Shown: positions 8,886 to 18,420 of the stretch, piece after piece
Layout: each line of letters opens with the position of its first letter
How positions within the stretch are numbered: the first letter of the stretch is position 1
Assembly (NCBI GenBank): GCA_905215965.1
Contig: CAJMSD010000005.1
Span: 62,001-126,000, forward strand
Direction of reading: 5' to 3'
Origin: an uncultured bacterium
Lineage (GTDB): Bacteria > Bacillota > Clostridia > Oscillospirales > Ruminococcaceae
DNA: 64,000 nt
Notes under the pieces: generated by a model
What the model saw: the letters and a program-made list of their open reading frames with translations, nothing else
Databases searched by the model: none
What the model was told of the DNA's origin: nothing
Program-made: the position numbers and the translations under genes

Positions 8886-10265
8886 ATGAGTAAAGAAATA
8901 TCAAAGGGCAGCTTCAGCTCTAAAATAGGATTTGTTCTTGCGGCGGCAGGCTCTGCCGTCGGTCTTGGAAATATATGGCGATTTCCGTATCTTGCCGCAA
9001 AATACGGAGGAGGAATTTTTCTTCTTGTATACCTGATACTTGCGGTAACTTTTGGTTTTTCGCTTATGATAACCGAAATAGCTATCGGACGAAAAACAGG
9101 AAAAAGCGTCATCGGTGCGTACAGCGCTATCAATGGTAAATTCAAACCTCTTGGTTGGATAGCGGCTCTTGTTCCGGCGATAATCCTGCCTTACTATTGT
9201 GTAATAGGCGGCTGGGTATTGAAATACCTCACCGTGTTTATATCGGGCAGCTCGGCAAGCATTGAAACAACGGAAGCTAACTCAGACGCTTACAGCGGAT
9301 TTTTCTCGGATTTTATCGGTCATGCCGGTTATCCGACGCTTTTCCTTGTTATATATCTGCTTCTTACGGCTGTTGTAGTTATGCTTGGAGTTGAAAAGGG
9401 CGTTGAAAAAGCAAGCAAGGTGCTTATGCCCGTTCTTATACTTCTTACAATAGGCGTTGCGGTATATTCAATGACGCTTAACGGAGCGGCAGAGGGAATT
9501 AAATATTACCTTAAGCCGGATTTCAGCAGATTTTCCCTTAAAACGGTTGTTGCCGCAATGGGACAGCTCTTCTATTCGATGTCGCTGTCAATGGGAATCA
9601 TGGTAACCTACGGTTCTTATATGCGCAAGAAGGACTGCCTTGAAACAAGCGTAAGACAAATCGAGATCTTTGACACTGCGATCGCATTCCTTTCGGGATT
9701 GATGATAATTCCTGCCGTATTTGCCTTTTCAGGCGGAGAAAATCAGGAGAAGCTTCTTAATCAGGGACCGAGCCTCATGTTTATTACGCTTCCAAAGGTG
9801 TTTGACTCAATGACCGGCGGAAGAATAATAGGTATAGTTTTCTTCCTTCTTGTGGCTCTTGCGGCTCTTACATCATCAATTTCCCTTATGGAAACAGTGG
9901 TTTCGATAGTAATGGAAAAGTTCCGGCTTAACCGCATTGTGTCGAGTATCATCGTCATGATATTCTCCTTTGCAGTAGGTATGCTTTCGGTACTTGGGTA
10001 CAGCGTATGGGATAACGTTCTTATATTCGGCTATCAGTTCCTTGATCTGTTCGATTTCATAAGCAACAATGTTCTTATGCCGATCGTAGCGCTGCTTACC
10101 TGCATTCTGATCGGATATGTAGCAAAGCCTGCTTATGTTGAAGAGGAAGTAAGACTTAATTCAAAATTCAGAGCAAGGGGTATGTATCGTGTGATGCTTA
10201 AGTATATATGTCCAGTTTTTATGATCGTGATATTTATTTCATCGGTCAGCGGATATATCAAATAA
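8886..10265 (+). CDS. SNF-family sodium-dependent symporter
   Basis: A 459-residue neurotransmitter:sodium symporter homologue (LeuT fold). TM1 carries the family signature GSAVGLGNIWRFPYL with the unwound glycine pair, followed by YGGGIFLLVYLI. About 11-12 hydrophobic segments run to the C-terminus, the usual length for bacterial members. Family role: Na+-driven uptake of an amino acid or related small substrate; the exact substrate cannot be read from sequence. ATG at 8886 follows GGAG by 9 bases. It sits directly downstream of the acidic lipoprotein gene. Confidence 0.92.
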   Translation: MSKEISKGSFSSKIGFVLAAAGSAVGLGNIWRFPYLAAKYGGGIFLLVYLILAVTFGFSLMITEIAIGRKTGKSVIGAYSAINGKFKPLGWIAALVPAIILPYYCVIGGWVLKYLTVFISGSSASIETTEANSDAYSGFFSDFIGHAGYPTLFLVIYLLLTAVVVMLGVEKGVEKASKVLMPVLILLTIGVAVYSMTLNGAAEGIKYYLKPDFSRFSLKTVVAAMGQLFYSMSLSMGIMVTYGSYMRKKDCLETSVRQIEIFDTAIAFLSGLMIIPAVFAFSGGENQEKLLNQGPSLMFITLPKVFDSMTGGRIIGIVFFLLVALAALTSSISLMETVVSIVMEKFRLNRIVSSIIVMIFSFAVGMLSVLGYSVWDNVLIFGYQFLDLFDFISNNVLMPIVALLTCILIGYVAKPAYVEEEVRLNSKFRARGMYRVMLKYICPVFMIVIFISSVSGYIK

Positions 10266-10332
10266 GCTCGCCGAGCAGCTCTTAAGGATTCCGAGGATTC
10301 GGATAAATAAAATTGTATAGGGAGGATCTATT

Positions 10333-11007
10333 ATGCAGTATGAAATTATCGGTGAGACTGTTCCTGCTGTTGAAGTAACGCTTGGCAGAGGAGAATCAAT
10401 GTTTACTCAGTCCGGCGGAATGGTCTGGCAGAGTATGGGAGTTAAAATGACTACAAATGCACGAGGAGGAATCGCAAGAAGCCTTGGCAGAATGTTTACG
10501 GGCGAGTCTATTTTCATGGCAAACTATACTGCCGAAGCTGACGGAGTAAAAATTGCTTTCGGTTCTACTGTTCCCGGTACGGTCGTGCCGGTGGATATAA
10601 CCAGAAGCGAGCTTATCTGTCAGAAGGGCGCGTTCCTTTGCGCGGAGCAGAGCGTAGATCTTAAGGTAGCGTTTACAAAAAAGTTTTCTGCCGGACTTTT
10701 CGGCGGAGAGGGCTTTATTCTCCAGAGACTTTTCGGAAGCGGAATGGCTTTCCTTGAGGTTGACGGCGATAAGGTCGAGCGTGTGCTCGCTCCCGGTGAG
10801 GTGATCAAGGTAGATACCGGAAATATCGTAGCCTTTGAGCCTACGGTTTCATACGAGATAGAAACCGTAAAGGGGCTTGGCAATATTTTCTTCGGAGGAG
10901 AAGGACTTTTCCTGACCAGGCTTACAGGTCCCGGAAGAATTATTCTTCAGACGCAGAATTTCAATGATTTTGCTTCAAGGATACTTGCAAGAATGCCGAA
11001 ATCGTAA
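10333..11007 (+). CDS. TIGR00266/AIM24-like protein
   Basis: A 224-residue protein with the AIM24 (DUF124) beta-sandwich pattern: VEVTLGRGESMFTQSGGMVW near the N-terminus, FMANYTAEADGVKIAFGSTVPG in the middle, and repeated glycine-rich FFGGEGLFLTRLTGPG blocks near the end. No signal peptide or membrane segment is seen, so it is cytoplasmic. The biochemical role of the family is not established in bacteria. GGGAGG lies 7 bases upstream of the ATG. It is followed by a strong terminator. Confidence 0.88.
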   Translation: MQYEIIGETVPAVEVTLGRGESMFTQSGGMVWQSMGVKMTTNARGGIARSLGRMFTGESIFMANYTAEADGVKIAFGSTVPGTVVPVDITRSELICQKGAFLCAEQSVDLKVAFTKKFSAGLFGGEGFILQRLFGSGMAFLEVDGDKVERVLAPGEVIKVDTGNIVAFEPTVSYEIETVKGLGNIFFGGEGLFLTRLTGPGRIILQTQNFNDFASRILARMPKS

Positions 11008-11017
11008 TTATGATCGG

Positions 11018-11055
11018 AAAGACTCTTCCGTATATGCGGGAGAGTCTTTGCTTTT
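11018..11055 (+). terminator. Terminator after the AIM24-like gene
   Basis: Stem AAAGACTCTTCCG (11018-11030) pairs with CGGGAGAGTCTTT (11037-11049, one mismatch), followed by GCTTTTT. Confidence 0.85.
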
Positions 11056-11099
11056 TACTGAAAATAATTTTGCCTCATAAGGATTTTTTCTTAAAAACC

Positions 11100-11128
11100 T
11101 TGCTTTTTAATGTATTATCTGGTAAAAT
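11100..11128 (+). promoter_or_regulatory. Promoter of the polysaccharide export operon
   Basis: TTGCTT (11100-11105) and TAAAAT (11123-11128), spacer 17 bases, 38 bases before the permease start. Confidence 0.65.
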
Positions 11129-11165
11129 AAAGGGTAGACTTTTTTTAAACAAAAGGTGGACTGCA

Positions 11166-11942
11166 ATGAATATTTTTAAAGAACTTTATTTGTACAGAGC
11201 AATGATCGCTTCTCTTGTAAAAAAAGATCTTAAGGGAAGATACAAAGGCTCGGCTCTCGGCTTTCTGTGGACGTTTATAAATCCGCTTCTTCAGCTTGCC
11301 GTGTATACGGTAGTTTTTCAGATGATCCTGAAAAACCCTATGGAAAATTATTATATGCATCTGTTTGTTGCGCTTGTTCCGTGGATATTCTTCTCTTCTT
11401 CTCTGACGACAGGTTCAAGAGCCGTTCTCGGACAGGCTAATATGATAAAGAAAATTTATTTTCCGAGAGAGGTAATGCCGATCTCGTATGCAACAAGCAG
11501 CTTTGTCAATATGCTCTTATCGTTTATAATTATCTTTATAGTGCTTATAATTTCACCAATAAAGATCAATCCTGTTACGTTTATTGCATTGCCTTATGTG
11601 ATGATCTTCCAATATATGCTTGTGACAGGAATGACGCTTATAACTTCGTCTCTGACAGTGTATCTCCGTGATCTTGAGCATATTATGAGTGTACTGAGTA
11701 TGGCGTGGATGTACGCTTCGCCTGTGGTTTATCCTCTGAATTATATTCCGGAGCGCATTCAGAAATATTATCTGATGAATCCTATGGCTCCGATCATAAT
11801 AGCATACAGAGATATACTTTTTTACGGGGAATTTCCCGAGAAGAAGATTCTGCTTCTTATAGCCGCCGAATCGGCAGTTGTCCTTGTTATAGGATTCCTT
11901 ATTTTCGGCAAGCTGAAAAAACACTTTGCGGAGGAGCTTTGA
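11166..11942 (+). CDS. ABC-2 polysaccharide export permease (Wzm/TagG type)
   Basis: A 258-residue ABC-2 permease. A cytosolic amphipathic start (LVKKDLKGRYKGSALGFLW, an interface motif of the family) leads into six membrane segments ending in FLIFGKLKKHFAEEL. Known role of the family: export of O-antigen or teichoic acid precursors in a pair with an ATPase. I chose ATG 11166, with GGTGGA upstream, because the longer frame from 11010 begins inside the preceding terminator. The ATPase gene follows after 3 bases, so the two are co-translated partners. Confidence 0.92.
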   Translation: MNIFKELYLYRAMIASLVKKDLKGRYKGSALGFLWTFINPLLQLAVYTVVFQMILKNPMENYYMHLFVALVPWIFFSSSLTTGSRAVLGQANMIKKIYFPREVMPISYATSSFVNMLLSFIIIFIVLIISPIKINPVTFIALPYVMIFQYMLVTGMTLITSSLTVYLRDLEHIMSVLSMAWMYASPVVYPLNYIPERIQKYYLMNPMAPIIIAYRDILFYGEFPEKKILLLIAAESAVVLVIGFLIFGKLKKHFAEEL

Positions 11943-11945
11943 TCT

Positions 11946-13157
11946 ATGGCAGTTATTGAGGTTCGTGACATTAAAAAAAGCTTCAAGGTCTATTATGATA
12001 AAGGACAGACCTTTAAGGAGAAAATACTTTTCAGAAAAAGAAACCGCTATGAGGAAAGAACAATTCTGAACGGAATTTCTTTTGACGTTGAAAAGGGCGA
12101 GGCTGTCGGTCTGGTTGGACATAACGGCTGCGGAAAGAGTACTTTGCTGAAGCTGATGACAAGAATTATTTATCCCGACAGCGGAAGTATCAAGATTCAG
12201 GGACGCGTTTCAAGTCTCCTTGAGCTTGGTGCAGGCTTTCATCCGGATATGACCGGCAGAGAAAATATTTATACAAATGCGGCTATTTTCGGTCTTACAA
12301 AAAAAGAAATTGAAAGCCGTATTGACGAAATAATCGAATTTTCAGAGCTTGAAAAGTTTATCGATAATCCTGTAAGAACATATTCCTCGGGTATGTATAC
12401 AAGGCTTGCTTTTTCCGTTGCCATTAATGTTGATGCGGACGTTTTGTTAATCGACGAGATACTTGCCGTCGGAGACGCTGCTTTTCAGGCAAAATGCTTT
12501 GAGAAGCTTCTCGATATAAAAGCCAAGGGTACGACCATTGTTATAGTTTCGCATTCTCTTGCTCAGGTAGAACAGATATGCGAGCGTTCTATCTGGATAG
12601 ACGGCGGTAAGATCCGCATGGTAGGCTCTCCGAACGAAGTTCACCCTAAGTATCTTGAATATATGGGCCAAAAACGCCGTCCGATCAATCCTGCGGCAGA
12701 ACAGAAACCGGAAGAGAAAAAAGAGGACAGCGAATCGACTAAGGACAGAGTCGCGTGGATAACAAATGCGGAGCTTATCGGTGAAAACGGCAATAATTCA
12801 GGCAAATACCGCACGGGCGAAAAGGTAACTCTTAAAATTTCGTATAAAGCCGAACCGTCAAAGCTTAATGGAGTCCTTATAGGCATACTTTTCTTCAGGA
12901 ACGATAAGCTTCAATGCTACGGCACCAATACTCAGAGGGAACGTCTTGAAAGCTTTACCTTGAATGAGGAAGGCGAGATATTGCTTGAGATAGATAAGCT
13001 TAATCTTGTAAAAGGCTCGTACTGGATCGATATAGCTATCCGCGACAAGGATATGTTCGCATACGATTATAAGGCTCAGGCAGTACGCTTTACCGTTTAC
13101 AATAATGTAGACGAGGTCGGCGTAGTAAAGCTCGATCATACATGGAAATTCAATTGA
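11946..13157 (+). CDS. Polysaccharide export ATPase with Wzt-like C-terminal domain
   Basis: A 403-residue ATPase. Walker A is GHNGCGKST (about 58-66), the signature YSSGM (146-150) and Walker B VLLIDE (165-171), with the H-loop in IVIVSHS. Residues about 265-403 form a separate beta-sandwich resembling the Wzt C-terminal domain, the part that in O9a-type systems recognises the modified non-reducing end of the glycan before export. Plain TagH-type ATPases have a different tail. A charged linker (EQKPEEKKEDSES) joins the halves. It pairs with the permease upstream and with the GT/methyltransferase fusion 16 bases downstream. Family call secure; cap recognition is inferred. Confidence 0.92.
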   Translation: MAVIEVRDIKKSFKVYYDKGQTFKEKILFRKRNRYEERTILNGISFDVEKGEAVGLVGHNGCGKSTLLKLMTRIIYPDSGSIKIQGRVSSLLELGAGFHPDMTGRENIYTNAAIFGLTKKEIESRIDEIIEFSELEKFIDNPVRTYSSGMYTRLAFSVAINVDADVLLIDEILAVGDAAFQAKCFEKLLDIKAKGTTIVIVSHSLAQVEQICERSIWIDGGKIRMVGSPNEVHPKYLEYMGQKRRPINPAAEQKPEEKKEDSESTKDRVAWITNAELIGENGNNSGKYRTGEKVTLKISYKAEPSKLNGVLIGILFFRNDKLQCYGTNTQRERLESFTLNEEGEILLEIDKLNLVKGSYWIDIAIRDKDMFAYDYKAQAVRFTVYNNVDEVGVVKLDHTWKFN

Positions 13158-13173
13158 CCGCGGAGGTGATTTT

Positions 13174-15615
13174 TTGAAAGCAGATAAAATTGTAAATAAC
13201 GAAGAGCTGAAAGCTTCTGCTTCTGTTTTTAAATCGGAAAACGTTGACGGAGTAAATCCCGTGAAAAAGTTTTTTATGCGATTGGGAAGAAAGCTTACGT
13301 TCTGGTACGTTCAGCCCTTCGGAGAAAGGCAAAACAGTTTTAACAAGCTTACCGCAAGGGCTGTGGAGCAGCTTACGGCTGCCGAAAGCGACCTTGACGA
13401 TCAGCTTGCGGCAGACCGTGAGGAGCTTCATAAGGAGATCGCTGCGGAACGCACTTTTGCCGCAGCTAATTTAAACAAGCTGAAAGGTTCGATTTCAGGA
13501 CTTGAAAAGCGTATCATGCAGCTGGAATCACACTTGGCGTCAGAGGTCGAGCAGCTTAAAATTTCCGACAGCGCTGTGGAAGCCGCTGCAATAAATCGAA
13601 GCAATGAAAACGTAAGCGAATTTAATGAATATATCCGCAGAGTTGATCCCGATAAAAGACGTAATGCCGCATACAGCGAGTGCTTCGATATAAGCCGCGA
13701 ATTTGCAAATTCCGCTGCCGATGAGCTTGTCCGTCAGCCTGAAGAAAAGGTCGATCTTGAAAGCTGGGGCAGAGAATACAGAAATTCTGTGATGCATCAG
13801 ATCGGAAATATGGAGCGCGAAGCGACGAAGAAAATAATCGCCGTTATTTGCAAAAGATTTAAGATCAGTCAGGGAATAGAGGCTGTCCGCAGTGAAGCTC
13901 TTGAGCTTTACAGACTGCTTAAAAGAGCAAGCGTTTATAATATTCGGTTTATTTCAATCGAGCCTGATATCGTCGAGGTATCTCAGCAGGACGAGATAAC
14001 CTTTATCCCGGAAAAGGGCGCGGGCAGCTATATTGCGTCGATTGATCCGGTTTTGTGCGTTTTCTGCGAAAGCTCTCCGCATATCCTGCTTTCGGATAAC
14101 TGTTCAATGCTCCTTAACAGAGCGGTTTTGAAGCTCAGCGCTCAGAATCCCATTCAGGAACTGACCGCCAATACGATAAAAGAGCTTAATCACCTTAATG
14201 ATTTTGGAGTTCATAAATATCTTGTACAGTCAAAGAGGGCTGCACAGACTCTTATCGACAACGGATTCCGTGAACCTGTGGTTTCTTATCCGCTTATCAG
14301 TCAGGGAAAAATTTATCTGAGAAAGAGAAGCTATAACAGAGATAATTTTACAATAGGCTTCGCTTCGTCCCCGATGGACGACAAACAGTCGGAAGCGAGA
14401 GGAATCGATCTTCTGTGCTGTGTGATCGAAAGAAATCCCTCCGTAAGCTTTGTTATTCTCTGGAGATATGAATCGGCTGCTGTTCCCGAGATCATGAAAA
14501 ATTCCGCCAATTGCAGGATAGAATACGGAAAGGTCGATATGACGGAGTTTTATTCTTCCGTTGACTGTGTTATAGTTCCGTATAAAAGCTTTGATTACAA
14601 TCATGCTTGTTCGCTTTCGGCAATAGAAGCAATGCAAAACGGTATTCCGGTAATAAGCACCGATGTTTCGGGAGTATCGGAGGTCGTTGAGCAGTGCGGT
14701 CTCGGCGAGGTAGTTCCTGCGGACTGCGAAGCAATCTCTGCGGCTATCATAAAAATTGCAGACGATTATAAAACATATTCCTCCGATCGGTGCAGACAAA
14801 GACTTGAAAAGATACTGGATAATACAAACATTGTCGATCTTATCGAGCATGAGGCGGACAGACCGCTTTCCGCAAAGGCTGTAACTCTGTATGAGTGGGA
14901 CAGACGTCTAAAGCTTAACAACAAATATCTTGTTAAGGGTCATCAGGCGATGAAGGAGTATTATCAGCAGCAGGAAATCGCCGATAAATATACCGAAGTC
15001 AGATTCACCTCAAAGGCGCTGAAATACTTTGATTTTATAGAACGCCAGAATATCGGAGTAATAATAAGCAGCTGTTTTGCTGACAGGAAGCCGAAAATCC
15101 TCGATGTTGCCTGTGGAGACGGCAGGATCACAAGCGAGTGCATAAAATACGGCGAGTGTACGTCTATAGACGCGAGTCCTGCAATGCTCGATATAGTGCG
15201 CAGCCGCTTTGAAAAAGAGGAAAATAAGCCAAAGCTTCAGATCTGCGACGTTATCTCCGACACACTTGGCGGCAGCTTCGATGTTATAACCTGTTTCCGC
15301 TATATAAGACATTTTGAATATGAAACAAGAAAGCTTATATACAAAAAGTTCAGAGACTGTCTGTGCGATCATGGAATTATGATATTAGACGTTCCCAATA
15401 TTGATTTTGAGCTTCGTCTGAAGGAAATAACAGGCTGGCAGAATTATAACATATATGATGTTTTCTGGACAAAGGAAAGTATACTTGAAGAGCTTTCGTG
15501 CAGCGGATTCAAGGTAAAGTATATTATTCCGACAGGCGGAGGACTTATGACAAATCTGCCCGCAGATGTGAGAAAAATGCCCATGACATGGACAATTGCA
15601 GCAGAAAAAGCGTGA
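13174..15615 (+). CDS. Coiled-coil / glycosyltransferase / methyltransferase fusion protein
   Basis: An 813-residue multidomain protein. Residues about 28-50 hold an amphipathic membrane-association-like stretch (KKFFMRLGRKLTFWYVQPFG). A coiled coil covers about 55-130 (Glu/Leu/Ala heptads). A GT4-like glycosyltransferase spans about 270-560, with the donor-site run IEAMQNGIPVISTDVSGVSE. The C-terminal 190 residues form a class I SAM methyltransferase with motif I ILDVACGDGRI (about 641) and the acidic SIDAS. Start is TTG 13174 after GGAGGTG. Context with Wzm/Wzt-like exporters suggests assembly and capping of an exported glycan. The stop is followed by a terminator. Domains are clear; substrate is unknown. 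Confidence 0.82.
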   Translation: MKADKIVNNEELKASASVFKSENVDGVNPVKKFFMRLGRKLTFWYVQPFGERQNSFNKLTARAVEQLTAAESDLDDQLAADREELHKEIAAERTFAAANLNKLKGSISGLEKRIMQLESHLASEVEQLKISDSAVEAAAINRSNENVSEFNEYIRRVDPDKRRNAAYSECFDISREFANSAADELVRQPEEKVDLESWGREYRNSVMHQIGNMEREATKKIIAVICKRFKISQGIEAVRSEALELYRLLKRASVYNIRFISIEPDIVEVSQQDEITFIPEKGAGSYIASIDPVLCVFCESSPHILLSDNCSMLLNRAVLKLSAQNPIQELTANTIKELNHLNDFGVHKYLVQSKRAAQTLIDNGFREPVVSYPLISQGKIYLRKRSYNRDNFTIGFASSPMDDKQSEARGIDLLCCVIERNPSVSFVILWRYESAAVPEIMKNSANCRIEYGKVDMTEFYSSVDCVIVPYKSFDYNHACSLSAIEAMQNGIPVISTDVSGVSEVVEQCGLGEVVPADCEAISAAIIKIADDYKTYSSDRCRQRLEKILDNTNIVDLIEHEADRPLSAKAVTLYEWDRRLKLNNKYLVKGHQAMKEYYQQQEIADKYTEVRFTSKALKYFDFIERQNIGVIISSCFADRKPKILDVACGDGRITSECIKYGECTSIDASPAMLDIVRSRFEKEENKPKLQICDVISDTLGGSFDVITCFRYIRHFEYETRKLIYKKFRDCLCDHGIMILDVPNIDFELRLKEITGWQNYNIYDVFWTKESILEELSCSGFKVKYIIPTGGGLMTNLPADVRKMPMTWTIAAEKA

Positions 15616-15641
15616 TTTGCGCGGCGCTGATTTAATTGGAT

Positions 15642-15677
15642 AAGCTGTCGGGAAATTTTCCCGGCAGCTTTTATTTT
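15642..15677 (+). terminator. Terminator of the polysaccharide operon
   Basis: Stem AAGCTGTCGGGAA (15642-15654), loop ATT, TTCCCGGCAGCTT (15658-15670, one G-T pair), then TTATTTTA. Confidence 0.85.
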
Positions 15678-15698
15678 ATAATTATTTTCACTGCGCTC

Positions 15699-15727
15699 TT
15701 GTATTCTGCGCACAATTTGTGTATAAT
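15699..15727 (+). promoter_or_regulatory. Promoter of deoD
   Basis: TTGTAT (15699-15704) and TATAAT (15722-15727), spacer 17 bases. Confidence 0.65.
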
Positions 15728-15791
15728 AAATATATGATCTTAATTTTGCTCTTTTATTGAACCGAATGAGCAGACAATAGGAGGTATTTAT

Positions 15792-16511
15792 ATGCCAACC
15801 CCTCATAACAGCGCCGCTAAAGGCGATATTGCAAAAACCGTACTTATGCCCGGAGATCCTCTCAGAGCCGAGTTCATTGCCGAAAATTACCTTGATGATC
15901 CCATCTGCTATAACAATGTCAGAGGAATGCTCGGATATACCGGAACATATAAGGGCGTTCCTATATCCGTTCAGGGAAGCGGAATGGGTATGCCGTCGAT
16001 AGGAATATATTCGTGGGAGCTTTATAACGAATATGATGTTCAGAATATTATTCGCGTGGGAACGGCAGGCTCGATCGCCGATAAGGTCGGACTTCGCGAC
16101 GTTATTATCGGTATAAGCGCAAGCACAAACTCGAATTATGCTTCTCAATACAGACTTCCCGGAATTTATGCTCCGACAGCTTCGTGGAAGCTTGTTTCGG
16201 CTGCGGTCAAGGCTGCCGATGAAAAGAATTCCGTTTACCATGTTGGGAATATTTTTTCCAGCGATACTTTTTACGATGATGCGGAAAGCCTTGCCGAGTG
16301 GCAGAAGATGGGCGTCCTTGCCATTGAAATGGAATCTGCCGCATTGTATATGAACGCCGCGAGGGCAGCAAAAGACGCGCTTTGCATACTTACCGTATCC
16401 GATTGTCCGCTTAAAGGTCTTTCGACGACGGCAGAAGAGCGCAGATCGACCTTCCGCGATATGATGGAAATAGCTCTTGAAACTGCCGTTTCCGTTGCCG
16501 ACGGCAAATGA
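15792..16511 (+). CDS. deoD: Purine-nucleoside phosphorylase, DeoD type
   Basis: A 239-residue hexameric-type purine nucleoside phosphorylase. The opening TPHNSAAKGDIAKTVLMPGDPLRA contains the phosphate-binding GDP loop, followed by GSGMGMPSIGIYSWEL, RVGTAGSI and the ribose-binding EMESAALY, with the catalytic Asp in VSDCPLKG. Reaction: phosphorolysis of purine (deoxy)nucleosides to free base and (deoxy)ribose-1-phosphate in nucleotide salvage. ATG follows GGAGG by 8 bases. Its stop codon overlaps the ATG of the downstream GDPD gene. Confidence 0.96.
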   Translation: MPTPHNSAAKGDIAKTVLMPGDPLRAEFIAENYLDDPICYNNVRGMLGYTGTYKGVPISVQGSGMGMPSIGIYSWELYNEYDVQNIIRVGTAGSIADKVGLRDVIIGISASTNSNYASQYRLPGIYAPTASWKLVSAAVKAADEKNSVYHVGNIFSSDTFYDDAESLAEWQKMGVLAIEMESAALYMNAARAAKDALCILTVSDCPLKGLSTTAEERRSTFRDMMEIALETAVSVADGK

Positions 16512-18325
16512 GGTCAATGCTGAGAACAACGGGAACGATGTTTAAGACCTTCCCGAAAATATTTTTATTTGAGTTTATTTATAAGCTTATTCTGACGGCG
16601 ATAGGCGCTCCGCTTCTCACCTTCCTGATAAATGCAGCTATGAAAAGCGCAGGCGTTTCGTATCTGACAACGGACAGAATAAGTCTCTTGCTGAAAAATC
16701 CGATTACTTGGGGAATTGCGCTGATAACGCTGTTTATTGTCGCTTTCTTTTCAATAGTCGAATTGTCTGCGCTGATAGCCTGCTATGCAAACAGCTTTGA
16801 AAAAAGAAGGTTTTCTGCTTTCGGCGCATTCAGAATAGGACTGAAAACCTTTGTAAAAGCATTCAAAGGAACGGGGATATTCAGCTTTTTCGGCTTTATG
16901 CTCGTTATGCCTCTTGCTCATTTTACTTTATCGTCAGGTATTTTCTTTGCTCCGGTTTTTCCGATTATCCGTGAAGCGGTCGATATAGTCGGCAGTCCCG
17001 TTATTATTACGCTGCTTGTGTTGCTTGAAACCATTATAATTTTTATGCTTGCAAGCCGCAGCTACAGTCTGCATTACCTTGTGCTTACCGATTATAAGTT
17101 TTCTGAATGCAATAAAAGAAGCCGTGAGCTTCTTAAAGGAAAAAAGCTTCGCACGGCCGCAGGACTAATTTTATGGGGAATTATGCTTGTTGCCGCGGTC
17201 GCAGCCGTTACATTTATTGTAAGCTTTATAATACTGTTGTTTATCAAGGGATTTTCTCGTCCGGAGGCTGCGCTGATCTCCTCGCTCAAGGTGCTTAACT
17301 ACGCAGGAAAAGTGCTGTTGATAATTGCTTATATAATTTCTACGCCTGTTCTTGTTTGTTATCTTACAGCAGGCTTCCGCAAGGAGACCAAGGGAATTGA
17401 AAAGATCGATGTTCCCGATATTGACAGCAGACGAATATCAAAAGGCTTGCGGATTTCTTTTGCAGCCGTGCTTACAGCTCTGAGCGTTTTTCTGAATTTT
17501 TCCTATATTCAAGGAATTTATAAGGGCAATATCAAATTTAACGCGGGAATTTTTTCAAAGCCGCAGATGACTGCTCACCGAGGTTTTTCCTATGCCGCGC
17601 CTGAAAATACTTTGTATGCTTTTGAAAAAGCGATTGAAATAGGCTCTGATTATATCGAGCTTGACGTTCAGCAAAGCGCGGACGGTCAGCTTGTTGTAAT
17701 GCACGATACGAATCTGGAACGAACTACAGACGGCAAGGGAAATGTTTCGGACTTCACTTACAATGAACTTCAGCGTCTTTCCTGCGGAAGCTGGTTCGGC
17801 AAAAGCAATGAATTTGACGATGCGCGGATAATGCTGCTTTCAGATGTTCTTGAGCTGTGCGACGGGGAAATACTGCTGAATATTGAAATAAAAAAGTGCG
17901 GAGACGTGATCGACACTGCCGATAAGGTTGCGGAGCTTCTCAATGAATACGGAATGACAGGCTCCTGTTATGTTACTTCTTTTTCTTATAAGGCTCTGAA
18001 AGAGATAAAAAGTGTTGATCCAGATATAAAGACAGGACTTATTACCAACATTTCGTCAACGGTAGTTTATTCGCAGCTGAAATATATTGACGCGGTAAGT
18101 CTGAATTATCTGTTTGTTAATCAGAACACGGTAAGCGGTGCGCATCGGAACGGTAAAAAGGTCTTTGTATGGACAGTAAACAGCCGCGACGAGATGGAAC
18201 GGATGATCTCAATTGGCGTGGACAATATTATTACCGATCGTCCTGATCTTGCGGCAGAGACCATATATTCCTACGGAAAAGGAGAATGGGTATTATCTTT
18301 GCTAAAATCAATTTTTGGCTCGTAA
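16508..18325 (+). CDS. Membrane glycerophosphodiester phosphodiesterase
   Basis: A 605-residue protein of two parts. Residues about 1-345 are the GDPD membrane domain, with about seven hydrophobic segments. Residues about 354-600 are the catalytic GDPD barrel, with HRG (His357) in TAHRGFSYAAPENTLYAFE, the metal site ELDVQ, the second His in VVMHDTNLERTTDG, and a final NIITDRPDL. Known reaction: hydrolysis of glycerophosphodiesters to glycerol-3-phosphate and an alcohol; related membrane forms may act on lipoteichoic acid or lipid headgroups. The ATG overlaps the deoD stop (ATGA); a second ATG lies three codons on. It converges on the antiporter gene. Confidence 0.92.
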   Translation: MRSMLRTTGTMFKTFPKIFLFEFIYKLILTAIGAPLLTFLINAAMKSAGVSYLTTDRISLLLKNPITWGIALITLFIVAFFSIVELSALIACYANSFEKRRFSAFGAFRIGLKTFVKAFKGTGIFSFFGFMLVMPLAHFTLSSGIFFAPVFPIIREAVDIVGSPVIITLLVLLETIIIFMLASRSYSLHYLVLTDYKFSECNKRSRELLKGKKLRTAAGLILWGIMLVAAVAAVTFIVSFIILLFIKGFSRPEAALISSLKVLNYAGKVLLIIAYIISTPVLVCYLTAGFRKETKGIEKIDVPDIDSRRISKGLRISFAAVLTALSVFLNFSYIQGIYKGNIKFNAGIFSKPQMTAHRGFSYAAPENTLYAFEKAIEIGSDYIELDVQQSADGQLVVMHDTNLERTTDGKGNVSDFTYNELQRLSCGSWFGKSNEFDDARIMLLSDVLELCDGEILLNIEIKKCGDVIDTADKVAELLNEYGMTGSCYVTSFSYKALKEIKSVDPDIKTGLITNISSTVVYSQLKYIDAVSLNYLFVNQNTVSGAHRNGKKVFVWTVNSRDEMERMISIGVDNIITDRPDLAAETIYSYGKGEWVLSLLKSIFGS

Positions 18326-18365
18326 AGCGTTCGGAAGATACTGAATCAAAATGCTGATAATAAAT

Positions 18366-18411
18366 TAAGCCCGAAGGTGATCAAACAAAATCACTTTCGG
18401 GCTGAGTTTTA
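18366..18411. terminator. Bidirectional terminator between GDPD and antiporter
   Basis: Stem AGCCCGAAGGTGAT (18368-18381) pairs with ATCACTTTCGGGCT (18390-18403); T-rich on the plus side (GAGTTTT) and A-rich before the stem for the minus side. Confidence 0.8.
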
Positions 18412-18420
18412 TTCCGTTGA

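Noticed and set aside
11010..11165. Upstream extension of the export permease
   Set aside because: It starts inside the terminator of the previous gene and upstream of the permease promoter.
15444..16529. 361-residue minus-strand ORF opposite deoD
   Set aside because: Shadow of deoD and the preceding intergenic region; no family pattern.
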